Source: Benincasa hispida
Taxonomy: Eukaryota; Streptophyta; Magnoliopsida; Cucurbitales; Cucurbitaceae
Reading direction: 5' to 3'
Length of the DNA stretch: 64,000 bases
Assembly: GCF_009727055.1 (NCBI RefSeq)
Contig: NC_052349.1
Location: 33,199,138-33,263,137 of the forward strand
This document shows, piece by piece, positions 12,201 through 24,200 of the stretch. Positions within the stretch are counted from its first letter, which is position 1, and each line of letters opens with the position of its first letter. The notes below the pieces were generated by a model that did no database searches, was not told where the DNA came from, and saw nothing but the letters and a program-made list of their open reading frames with translations. The position numbers were made by a program, and so were the translations under genes.

Positions 12201-15200
12201 GGGTTTAGGATTAGTTAATTAATTAAGTAGTTAGGTGTGACCAAGCCCTTTCCTCTTGGGCCTATTTAAAGGGAGCTTGTTATCATTTTTCATAACTTTT
12301 GAATAAAACTCTTTCTCCAAGATTACTCCAAGAATCTAACTCTTCATCAGGGTTCCTTTTGTACATCTTTGTATTTCATTCAATCAATGAAATAGTCTCT
12401 TATCCAAAAAATAAAAAATGAGAAACCTTTTAATAAGCAAGTATTTTTGTGGGTTTTTAATGGGATATTATTCAAACGGAAAGTAGAATCTCTTGCTTTG
12501 TTTGAACTTGGGCAGCAGGATTTCTTTTTGGCATGATTCTTGGCTAGATTATTCTACTTTAGGTTCACATTTTCCATGCCTCTTTAGAGTTGCTTCCAAT
12601 CCCAATGGTTTGGTCTTAGACCAATGAGATGCAGTTAATCTTTCTAGTATATCTCTTTTAGAGGGTTATTGAAGGATGATGAAGGGGTGGATTTTCAGCA
12701 TTTATTGGGTTCATTAGAGGACAAAGAGTGGTTGACTTCCTGATTCACGTAGTTGGAGGTTGGAGTCTTCAGGACTGTTTTCTGTTAACCTCTTATAAGC
12801 ATTTGGCTGCCTTTTCTCCAATGGACAAACGTCTCTATAAAATCTTGTGGAAATCTAAATACTCTAGACGAGTTAACATCATTATTTGGGTTATGATTTT
12901 TGGTGTGCTCAACTGTTCTTATACTCTTCAAAAGAAGCTTCCATCTCACTGTTTGTCTCTCTCAATTTGTCCTCTTTGTTTGGCGGGATAAAGAAGGGCT
13001 TGAACATCTTTTCTTTGAGTGCCCTTTTTCCAAGGCATGTAGGTGGAAGTTGTTCTCGGTGTTTAAACTTCAGTGGGTGGTCTGTGATGTGTTCAAGAAT
13101 AATGTTATTTAGATTCTGGTTGGTCCTTCCCTGAAGCCTCAGTCCCAGATTTTATGGTCTAATGCAGTGAAAGCTATTCTCTCTGAAATTTGGTTTGAAA
13201 GTAACCAACGTATTTTTCAAGACAAGCCTTTACCTTGGTTTGATGGTTGTGAAGCTGCCTGAGTTTAAGCTTCATCTTTGTGTTCTCTTTTCAAACCTCT
13301 TGGAGACTATTCTGTTCAAGACTTATGCTTAAACTGGAATGCATTTATTTTACCAGCTTAGTTATTTTGTTTTGTTCGCTATATTATATTATTATCCCGA
13401 GTGTACTTGGCAAGTTTTGTTTTGTTTCGTTTCTTTATATTTTGAGCATCAGTCTCTTTTCATTAATTTAATGTAATTCAATGAAAAGTCTTATTTCCTT
13501 TTAAAAAAAAGAATATTATTAAAATGCAAAAGCTTCCGAAGGGGATCGGGCTTCTCCTTTTGTAAAGGAAGGATTTTTTTTCCCTTCTTTTTCTTTTTTT
13601 TTTTCATTTTTCTCTTTTTAATTAAAATTTTATTTTTATCTTTATAAGAAACAAGATTAATAACAGACCTTCCACTCTAAGTGAATGATGTCTAAAGTGT
13701 AGTTACAAAATGACTTGCGTTGACCACTACAACTACGCCATAAACTGAACAAAAAAAAAAGAGGGAAGAAACGACTGATCTAGGAAGACCTGCACATTCT
13801 CTCTTTCCAAAGGAGCCATTGGATAGCCCTAGCAACACAGTTCCAAAACACTCTGAACCAACCAGTCACAATCGGAGGGAACTCGGCTTACAACTCTGAA
13901 GGCCAAAAATTGTCTAAAGAAATTCCACATATCAGCAGAGAAGTCACAATGAAAAAGCAGGTGGATGATAGACATCACTTTTGCACCACATCACACAAAT
14001 GTTAGGAGATACTCAAGCTTGGGAGTCGTCTTTGTCAAAAAGCCCTCCTCTCAGCCTCAAGTCCCACCCGTTACTAGACCACATATCTTTAACACTAATA
14101 GTCTTGGCCTTTGATATTGTGAAAATATTGGGGAAGAGGATCTTCAAAGGCTGATCAGCCATTTATCATCCCAAAGCAGCATACCCTCACAACGGCCCAC
14201 TTTAAAACTACAATTATTCTAGAAAAAGGAGAAAGCTTTGGCTATGTCCTTCCAAGGACCAAGGAAACCTTTTCATTTTTTTATAAGCAAGCCCTTCCCT
14301 TACAAAATCCTCCCCGTACTTGCTTTTAATCACATTTCTCCACAAGGCAGACTTTTCAAGTTCAAAACACCACATATATCCATATGACTAGGGTTTTATG
14401 CATCATTTGAATCTTCATTCACAAATTTTCTATGATAATTGTTCTTTTGGCTAAATTATAAAAAATGTCTTTGAACTTTGTATTTTCTTTGTGTTAAAAA
14501 TTTTTCTGAACTTTCATAAGTTTCAAAAAGACCCTTAATCTTTCAAAAAAGAGTTAAAAAAAAAATATCCTTACTGTTAGTTTTGGATGAAAATCAATAG
14601 TGTTTTTTTTTTTAAAAAGTACTCCAAACCTTTCAAAAGTTAAAAAAATATCCTTAAAACTTTTTTAAAAAAGTTATACCCTTACTATAAGTATACGAAC
14701 CGAAACTGTAATACCTCATTGCAAAAATACCTTTAAACTTTCAAAAGGTGCTTTAGTACCTTTACCTTTCAAAAAATAGTTTAAAATCCTCTTATTGTTT
14801 ATCTACACTCCAAAACCTCCCTCTCCTATTTCTTTTCCGTCTCCCATTTCAATCTATGACCTGATACTTCTCTACTTTCCCTCTTTTTTCTCCTCTCTTC
14901 TTCAATAACCTCTTAACTCCCCTTGAATGTTGTTACAAGATAGTACGTTTGTAGTTGGGTGTGTGTTAAATTGTAAGCTTTAAGGGGAGATCTTGATTTT
15001 AGAATTTTGTGGGATTTTATGCTTTAACTTTGAAGTTTTGGTTTGTATTTTGTTGTTGAAAAAATTGTTGCAAGAATTGCACAAATGGGAGAAAAATGAG
15101 AGTATCTATATTGAAAAAATTGATATGGGAAAATTACCCTTTTAGTCCCTGGTTTTTAAGAATGTGTGCATTTAGTCCCTCATATTCCAGATTGGCCATT

Positions 15201-18200
15201 TTAGTCCCCAAGTTTTTAAGAATATGTTTAAAAGGTCCCTCTATTAAAACTCCAATAAATTTAAACAAAAAACTTGACTAGATGGGTGATGCGGCTTGAT
15301 GACTTGGAAAATTTTATATTTAATAACCATGAGCGCACGAGTTCAAATCTCACCCTCTCCACTCTAGTCTCTCCCTCTCCTCCCCTCCTTTTGTTCTCTC
15401 TTAATCGTGGGAGAGAGAAAAAAGACTGATGTAGCCTAAGAAATAAAAAGAGAGAAATCTCTAATAATAAAATCAAATTCTTTATTATGAATCAAAAAGT
15501 TGTCCATACAAGAAGATAATCTCTCTATTTATAGAGAATTGAAAAGCAAACTAATCCTAATCCTAATTAATTAAAGAACCTAATCCTAATCCCAATCCTA
15601 ATAAATTAAGGGAACTAATCATAATCCTAATCAATTAAGAAAACTAATCCTAATCCTAACCAATTAAGGATTTAACCAAGATATCCTAACTTACTATAAT
15701 CTTACCACATCATTCTATCCCTCCTTAAAAAAAAACCTGTGCTCAAGTTTTAAAACGAAAATGAAGGTAAAAATAAAAAAGTAAGACACTCAAACGGACA
15801 CATCTATGAACACCAGGCATCAATAACAACCAATTTTCACGACCCACGTCAATATATTGGATATTTGATTCTTGAAAGGGAAAATTATTTCCACCAATAC
15901 TATCAACAATGAACCCAAGAATTAAGTTGTTCAAAAAATCCTTTGTTGCTAAAATGTATACAGACTTTTCAAAGAATCGAGGAAAATGATTTTCAATTAT
16001 CTTCAAATTAGGTTGCCCATGAGTATCATTTTCATCCACACTTGAAGAATTCACATACTCCCAATATTTCCTCAAATATAACCTTGATCTTGGTTGTTCT
16101 TGAATGATTCTTGGTAGATCTTGGACATTTCTTGTATACCATTGGTGTTGTTGATTCTCTTGTTGTCCTTCTTGGTGGCCAAGACTAATTTTTGCTTTAT
16201 TCTCTCGTGGTGGAGGTAGTTGTAGTTGGTTGTGTGCCTCGGTTAATTGATTTAACCAAATAGACACATTCTTTGCAGTGGCTTCATCTTCTTCAACAAC
16301 TTCATCGTTGATTTCATCGATTAATTGTTCCTCATCATATGGTTCGAATTGAGCAAACTCTGTGTTAGTTCCATTGATTTTTTCTTCTTCCAACGCAAGC
16401 TCCTCTTCGATCTTTCTACTTGCCTTATTCAACTCATCTTCAATTATTTATTTTTTTAAATTTTTTCTACTCTATTTGTTTTTTGCACAATTTCACAGCC
16501 CATTTGGATGAGTTCTTGTTCTTCTTGAGTGAGTAAATGTAATTCTGGATGATTTCTTGAAAAATCTTGAAGATTATAATTATGCCTTTCTTGAATTTTT
16601 TTCAAAAGACCCCAAATTTCATCCATTCCCTTCTGAAAGTCTTCTTGATAGATGCTTGTATTTGAATATTTATGTTTTCTTGAAAATGTTTCGGCCTCCG
16701 TATTGGTGTTGGAATGATTTATTGGTGTTCTTTGATGTTGGTCATAATAATTTCTTTCACACTCTGAATCATTTTCTGAATCATCTAACTCCCAATTCTT
16801 ATGTCGATTTCTTGAGAAACCAGTTTGATTGGATCATCTTGCTCTTTATTGATAATGTCGCCGTGTTATTCAGTTCCAAACAACATTAGAATCTTCATTG
16901 AAATCGCTAGAATTACTATAATCAAATTTCAAATGTGGGTAATGATAGGTTCTTTGAGAAAATTGAGCACGAGCAAAGTTATTATATCGGAATTCTTCTT
17001 CTGAATCACTTGAGTCAGAATCCCAACACTGCTTTTGGGAGTAAATTTGACCTTCTTGCCTATATCAGCTTCTATACTTTTTCTTTAGCGTTTTCCTTGA
17101 TCGGTAATAGTCCATTCTTGCAAAATCTTGAAAAAAAAATCAGTATCTTCTTTCTTTCCTATAATTTGAAGGGTTCCCCCTATATAGATGTGGACTGTTC
17201 AACAACGAGTATAGCTCACAAAGCTCCCTCTTGCGATCGACGTTGCCAAGAGTTTCCCGGTCTTCCAACGGCGGCAGTCAACTTTGGCCCAGACGGTTGC
17301 TCTAATACCAAATTGATGTAGCCTAAGAGATAAAAGGAGAGAAATCTCCGATAATAAAATCAAAGTCTATATTATGAATCAAAAGTTGCCCATACAAGAA
17401 GATAATCTCTCTATTTATAAGGAATTGGAAAGCAAACTATTCCTAATCCTAATTAATTAAAGAAACTAATCCTAACCTAATAAACCAAAGGAACTAATTA
17501 TAATCCTAATCAATCAAGAAAACTAATCCTAATCCTAACCAATTGAGGATTTAATGAAGATATCCTAATTTACTCTAATCCTACCACATTAGAGACCCTC
17601 TCTTTTTTATCTCTCTTCAACAACACCATTTTCTGGTTTTTTATTTCCAACAATCTCATCTTTGTCATTGTTGTTGTTTAGGTGTTGTCTCTCTCCCAAC
17701 ACAAAAGTTTACATCTTTATGAAGATTACTCATCACCAAACCCAAAGTTAGCTTATTTTTCAAAGCTCTTCATTGTTAGTATTTTGATGAAAAGAAAGAA
17801 ACCCCAGATGAGAAATTGGAAATTGTGATTTAATGTCGACTATTCGATTCTCCATTGGCAATAACTTATTTGTGGAGGAAGCTAAAGAAAGCCAAAAGAA
17901 TTGTATCAAAGGAGAGCAAGAAAATGATGGGGAAGAGATCGGAAAGTGTAAAGTATGAAGCAAAGGAATTAGAAGAAAATAAGTTTTCAAAGAAGACAGA
18001 TGAAGAATTGAACCAAAGAGGGGAGGAGTTTAGGGGGTTTTAATTGACTTTGGATTGTTAAATAGAAGGGTGAATCTAGGGGTTTTAATTGGGATTTATT
18101 TGGGGGCTTGTTGGATGGTTTTGATAGGCTCAATGAAAAATGTGAGGATGTTGAGGGTTTTTTTTTTTTTCATTAACACTCCCATAGAGCCAATTATTAG

Positions 18201-21200
18201 GATGAAAAGAGAGGTTTTTCTTTCCCACTCTCTCTCTCATGATTAAGAGAGAAGAGAGGGGAGGAGAGGAGAGAGAACGAGAGAGAGAGGGAGGAGGAGA
18301 GGGAGAGAGGAGAGAGAAATATTAAAATATAAAATTTTCTTAGTCATCAAGCCTTGTCACCTATCTAGTCATTTTTTTTTTGTTTCAATTTAGTGAAGTC
18401 TTTAGTAGAGGTACCTTTTAAACCTATTCTTAAAAACTTGGGGACTAAAATGGCCAATTTGAAACATGAAGGGCTAAATGCACACATTCTTAAAAACTCA
18501 GGGACCAAAAGGGTAGTTTTTCCAATTGATATTTATATAATTTTTTTTGAAATTGATTTGTTTTGAACTCAAGAAAATTTAAAAGAAATTGATCACTATA
18601 CTAGCGATAGGAGCATTTTAATTTTTTATTTTTTTAAAGGCTAAGAGTATTAATGAAACTTTTGAAAGTTCAAGGATATTTTTTAGATAAGGTATCGACA
18701 ATTTTTGTTTATATACTAAGAGTAAGAGTATTTTTTGTTTTTTGTTTTTTGTTTTTTGTTTTTGGATTTTGATTTTATTTTTTGTTTTTTTAAATTTGAG
18801 GGTATTTTTGAAACTTTTGAAAGTTTAGAGTATTTCTGAAAAAAAAAAAAAAACTAACAGTTACCATCAAATACGGTAAAGGTATTTTTGAACTCCTTTC
18901 GAAGGTTTAAGGGCAATTCTGAAACTTCAAAAGTTAGGTATTTTTTACTCAAACTACAAAGTTTAAGGGTACTCTCTATATTTTAGCCTCTTTTTTTAAC
19001 ACACATTTTTTATAATTACTTTTAATAATTAGTAAAAAAAAAAGTATTTTGTTTTTTTTTTTTAATTCTACCTAAAAAAGTGTCCCCAATATGTATGTGT
19101 CCGTATGTTTCATTTTTAGAAATTGGTGTGTCGCTGTGTTCGTGTAATGTGACTAGTGTCCTGTATCCATGTCCGTGCTTACCTTGTGTGTTTAATCTAT
19201 GTATTTCCTATCAACTTATTTGCTCCATCTCAAAATCTTCACTCTGCTCTATAGTATTATGTTATATTTTGCATGCATAATGGTTTTCAGGTGGAACATC
19301 TTTTGTCGGGGCAGCTTGGCCTTGAATCTATTGTTAATGCAGTTATCACCAATGGAAGAGTGAGTCCTTTTCACCTTTGGTTTTAAGTTTTGTAAATTTG
19401 ACTATGATTTTCCAGAAATATATGGCTTCATATTGTAGAACATTTTTAATTTACATTTCATTCACTCATAGGTTACACCTGTTACTGATGAGAGCTCATT
19501 TTTGAGTCACGACTTACATCTACTGGAAGCAGTAGAGTTTAAGCGGAGAATAAAACATATTGTGGAAATTATTGAAGAAGTGAAATGGGATGACTTTGAT
19601 CCTGACAGATTAACAAGGTTTACTTCCCCACTTCCTCAGTGCTTGCCCCTTATTTATGTATTTATTGTAAAAAAAAGAGCCATGAAATAATATGCCTTTG
19701 TTTTTTACAGGTTTAAGTACTTTTTTGGTTCTTTTATTTATTTATTTATTTATTTTTTTGTGGGGGGGTGGTGGTGGTGATCTTATTTCTCTTTTATTGA
19801 ATTTGTTTAAACTTGATTGAAACTTGTTTTTCCTTTCCTCAAACCTCAATGGCTATCTACCTTCAATCTCTTTGCTCTTTTATTTTCGTGATATCTGCCA
19901 TGGAGAGAAATTAACATGGGAATGCTAGCATGGCTCCTACTAGCTCACCTTTCTTAGAGGATGGCCTGTGGTAGGAAATAATGGATGTACCATCTAATTT
20001 GTCCCCTTGTTTCCATTTTTCCCCACATAACTATTTTATAACGTAACACTCTTTATTATCTTGATTTTTAATCATTGCATCCTCAGTTAGGAATATATTT
20101 ATATTATTTTTTGTATATATGTTTCCCCCAAGTATTTCACAGCTTGGTTTTCCCCCTAAAGGAAGCAAAAAAAAAAAAAAAAAGTTCTTTAAGTTTCTTT
20201 TCATTTTTTATTCTTTTTGTGCTTAATAAATGGAGAAATTACGAGGTATTAAGTGGATAAGGCAATATTGAAAGTTTAAACTACTGCTAGAGATATCATA
20301 AAATGCATGTATGGAAATAATAAATAACTGTTCGTTGATCAAAAGTAGTACAATTTTTAACTATCCTCGAGTGATTTTGACATAGTTAACTCTGTTTCGT
20401 TCCTTATCTTTTGTACTTTACACATTTAATGTAAGCCCCATCCGATTTTCAAAATTTGAGCTTATAAACACTACTAATTCCACCTAATAGTGTTTTTTTC
20501 CTTTTTTAATTTTTTAAAATTTTTTTTATCTACTTTCAAAAAATGCTCTCAAAATTTAAGTCAAGTTTTGAAAACTAGAAATACTATAAAATTTTCATTT
20601 TGGAAATTTTGGAAACTCTAGTAAAAAAATGTGAGGAGACCAACATGGTTTTCAAAAACTTAAAAATAAAATTGAGTCATCATCAAACAAGGCCTTATAT
20701 TATTATTATTTTATTTATACATACACACATTTATACACACACACATGTATATACATGCACATATATCAATGCACACACACGTATGTACATACACACATAT
20801 ACATATACATACATACACATATATCTATACACATGCACATATATTTTGTTGTAAGAAAATGAGCTTTCACTGGAAAAATGGAAGTATATACAAGGGTATA
20901 AAATAAATAAGCCTCTTTGCTCTTTGTCCCCCTAGGTGTGGGGGGAAGGAATTTGTCTGTCTGAGATCCTAACTCTCTAGGTGATCCCTCTCCGTCTGGC
21001 GAGTTTGTTTTCTCTGTCCTCTAGAGAATTAAGATTCCTAAGAAGGCGAGATTCTTTATTTGATAAGCTTTACAGGACGTGCGACACTTGGGATCCACTC
21101 TCGAGGAGGATGCGTTGTTAGTGGGCCCATTTTATTGTATTTTCTATCGGAAGGCACAGGAAGACCTAAATCACATTCTTTGGACATGCAAGTTTGTGCC

Positions 21201-24200
21201 TTCCATTTGGAACTTGTTCTTCCAAACGTTTGGTTTGATGCTTGCCCATCATATGGGCACCAGAGATGTGATCAGGGAGTTCCTCCTCCATCTGCCTTTC
21301 CGTGAGAAGTTTTGTTCCTTATGTTTGGCAGATGTGTATGCTATCATATGGAATCTTTGGGGATTGTTTGGAGCGTTTCCATCCGCCTTTCTGTGAGTGT
21401 TTAAAGGGTTGGATAGAGAGTCTAGCAATGTTTGTGCCCTACCCTTATTAGTTTCCATATTTCTCTCTATGCTTTGACTCCAAAGTATTTTTGTAACTAT
21501 CCTATAGGCATTGTTTTGCTTGATTGGTTCCATCTTTTTTTAGTGGGGTCCTTTTTTGTGGGCTTAGTTTTTTGTATGTCCTGTTATTCTTTCATTTTTT
21601 TTTTCACTGAAAGTGGTTTGCTTCATATAAGAAAAAGAACCCAAAAAAAAAAAGCCCAGCAACATTTAGGATTTCATATTATTCCACATGCAATTCATTG
21701 GTCATATTTTTAGTACTTGTAGTATTTAGTGTTTACCCGTTTGATTTGTATTAACTGTTCATGATATCCCACACTACTGCAGCAACTTCCTCAGTGATGT
21801 TATTATGTTTGTTTCATCCTCAATGGCTCAGCGGGAGCGAAGTTTCGAAAGTGCACGCTTTGAGGTTTTGAATGCAGAATATAGGTAAAGATTTCAATCT
21901 TAATGTATAAATTATTCTTTCCTTTGAACTTCATCAGTATTAATACAGAATAGTAATCCTTGTAATGATATATCAAAATTTATTGAAAATCTCAGCATTG
22001 TGATTAACTTTCTTCTAATTTGAGTATTAGACTCATTTCATTACTTCAATGAAAAGTCTAGTTTCCGTTTCATTAAGAAAAAAAAATTGTCATCAGTGGC
22101 CGTGCGGTACACTTCAAAATTCCAATTCTTTGGCCTCCCTCACCCTTCTCTTTATTTTTACTTTATACAGTGCCGTTGTAGTAGATTATGAAAGTTCTAG
22201 CATCCATATTGATGCTGTTATTGATCCACTAAGTCCATCTGGCCAGAAGCTATCATCAATTCTTCGTGTTCTGTCAAAATACATACAACCTAGCATGAGG
22301 ATCATATTAAATCCAATGGTAAGATGTTCTAAACCTTGTACATTAACATCCCAAGGGTGTCGAGCGTGCCTATTCTATCAAATTCAAATGATAATTCTTT
22401 GATAATTATTAATTTCTTGAGGAATTAACCTTGTCATGTCTTCTCCATGGCAGAGTTCGCTTGTTGATCTACCTCTGAAGAATTACTACCGCTATGTTCT
22501 GCCTTCACTGGTAATTATTCATGAAGGCCTTTGGTTTATATGAAATTAAGTTTTTCCCCATAAATGGTGTCTGAGTTGTTCATGACAATTTCAGGATGAT
22601 TTCAGCAGTACGGATGCAACCATAAATGGGCCTAAAGCATTCTTTGCAAATATGCCATTGTCCAAGACGTTAACGATGAATCTTGATGTTCCAGAGCCAT
22701 GGCTTGTTGAGCCTGTTATTGCTGTGTATGTTTATCCACTAACCATATATTCTCGATTTGTAATCATATAAGTTCGAATGGTTTGTTTTCTTTGAACAAT
22801 ACCATATCCCGTTTGATTTCAACTTCGTATGTTTCTTGCATCACGTTGCAAATTTCAGTCATGATCTGGACAATATTTTACTCGAGAATATTGGGGACAC
22901 AAGGACGTTGCAAGCGGTGTTTGAACTTGAAGCTCTTGTTCTTACTGGTAAGCAGTGCATCATATTTACATATAAGGTGGAACATAGATGTAACGAAATC
23001 TTAAAAAACAAGGTTCAGTGACTGTATTGCGACATGTACTACTTCATTTTCAGGCCATTGTTCAGAGAATAATCAAGAACCTCCCCGAGGACTCCAGTTA
23101 ATTCTTGGTACAAAGAGCACACCACATTTGGTTGATACTCTTGTAATGGCAAATCTGGGTTATTGGCAAATGAAAGTTTCTCCTGGAGTTTGGTACCTGC
23201 AACTTGCTCCTGGTAGAAGTTCTGAACTTTATCTTCTGAAGCAAGGTGGGGGTAAAAGTCGGGAGAAAACATTGTCAAAACGTATCATTATTGATGATCT
23301 GCGGGGTAAAGTTGTTCACATGGAGGTAGAGAAGAAAAAGGGAAAAGAGCACGAAAAGTTGTTGGTTCCTGATGGTGGTGATGACTTGCTGGGGAATAAG
23401 AAAGTGGGTGATCATTATTAAGAATTAATCTCGTCTTTTATCAGTTAATTTACAAGTTTAGTCCTTGACATTTAGGTGTGTGTCTATTTTTTTTTGTTAA
23501 ACTTTAAAGAGTATCTAGTAGATCATTGAACTTTCATATTTATTTTTCACCCAAAAAAAAAAAAATTTCAAATTTCAAATTTCGATTTTGTATTCAATAG
23601 GTCCCTAAACTTTAAAAAGTGGGTAATAGGTCTCTTCAAATTTCAAATTTGTGGCCAATAAATCTTTGAATTTTCAATTTTATGTCGATAGATCTTTAAC
23701 TTATTTCGGATTTTTTTTTTTATTTTTTATTTTTAATTTATTGACCCACGAGATGCAAAATTGAAAAAAATTTAGGGTTCTTTTAGATATAAAATTCAGA
23801 TTAATTAGTCTTTTTAGAAATTTGAATTTTTCATAGACCTATTAGACACAAAATTGAATGTTCAAGGATTTGGTAGATAATTTCTACGTTCAAGAAACTA
23901 TTAGACACAAGCTTAAAAACTATATCTTATTTAACCTTTTTTATTCCAATGTTGGTGAATTACATTTCTGGTGCATGATAGATTCGTTGGTGGAATTGTG
24001 GCTCTTTTTCTCTTTAATTAATTAACTTATTATTATTATTATTCTTTTTTGCAGGAAGGGCATAATAATTGGAACTCTAATTTTTTGAAATGGGCCTCTG
24101 GTTTAATTGGAAGCAATGATCAATCAAAAAAGACTAAAAGCACGTCTGTGGTGAGTTCTCAACTTATCTCTTTGCCATCTTCTTGTATTGATGTAAATTA

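Larger units (their letters stand above)
15127..18523. mobile_element. MULE-like element with long TIRs and 9-bp target duplication
   Basis: Inverted ends of about 290 bases (15127-15420 and 18230-18523) share the phrases TTTAGTCCC(T/C)..TTTTTAAGAAT. A perfect 9-bp direct repeat AATTGATAT flanks it (15118-15126 and 18524-18532), the Mutator-superfamily signature length. The interior has no MULE transposase; most of it is an LTR retroelement inserted later. It is therefore a non-autonomous MULE, sitting in a UGGT intron. Confidence 0.8.
14449..18988. mobile_element. Outer TIR DNA transposon (non-autonomous) carrying a nested MULE
   Basis: The left end (GGCTAAATTATAAAAAATGTCTTTGAACTTTG) is mirrored at the right end, whose reverse complement reads GGCTAAAATATAGAGAG..CTTAAACTTTG. 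The inner flanks (repeated 'gaaactttcaaaag'-type phrases) also mirror each other. A short TCTTTT occurs on both outer sides, a possible eroded target duplication. No transposase is seen. The element at 15127-18523 is inserted in it. Confidence 0.6.

Noticed and set aside
12060..12350. Possible small solo LTR (TGATGTAGGGATATTTTGG...)
   Set aside because: It looks like LTR text but no second copy, ending or target duplication was found.
16557..17321. Plus-strand frames of 110 and 128 codons
   Set aside because: They are antisense shadows of the minus-strand gag-like region of the small LTR element.
11030..19175. Possible larger transposon bounded by ACACG/CGTGT-rich stretches at about 11030-11170 and 19080-19170
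   Set aside because: Similarity between the two stretches is loose and no target duplication could be placed.
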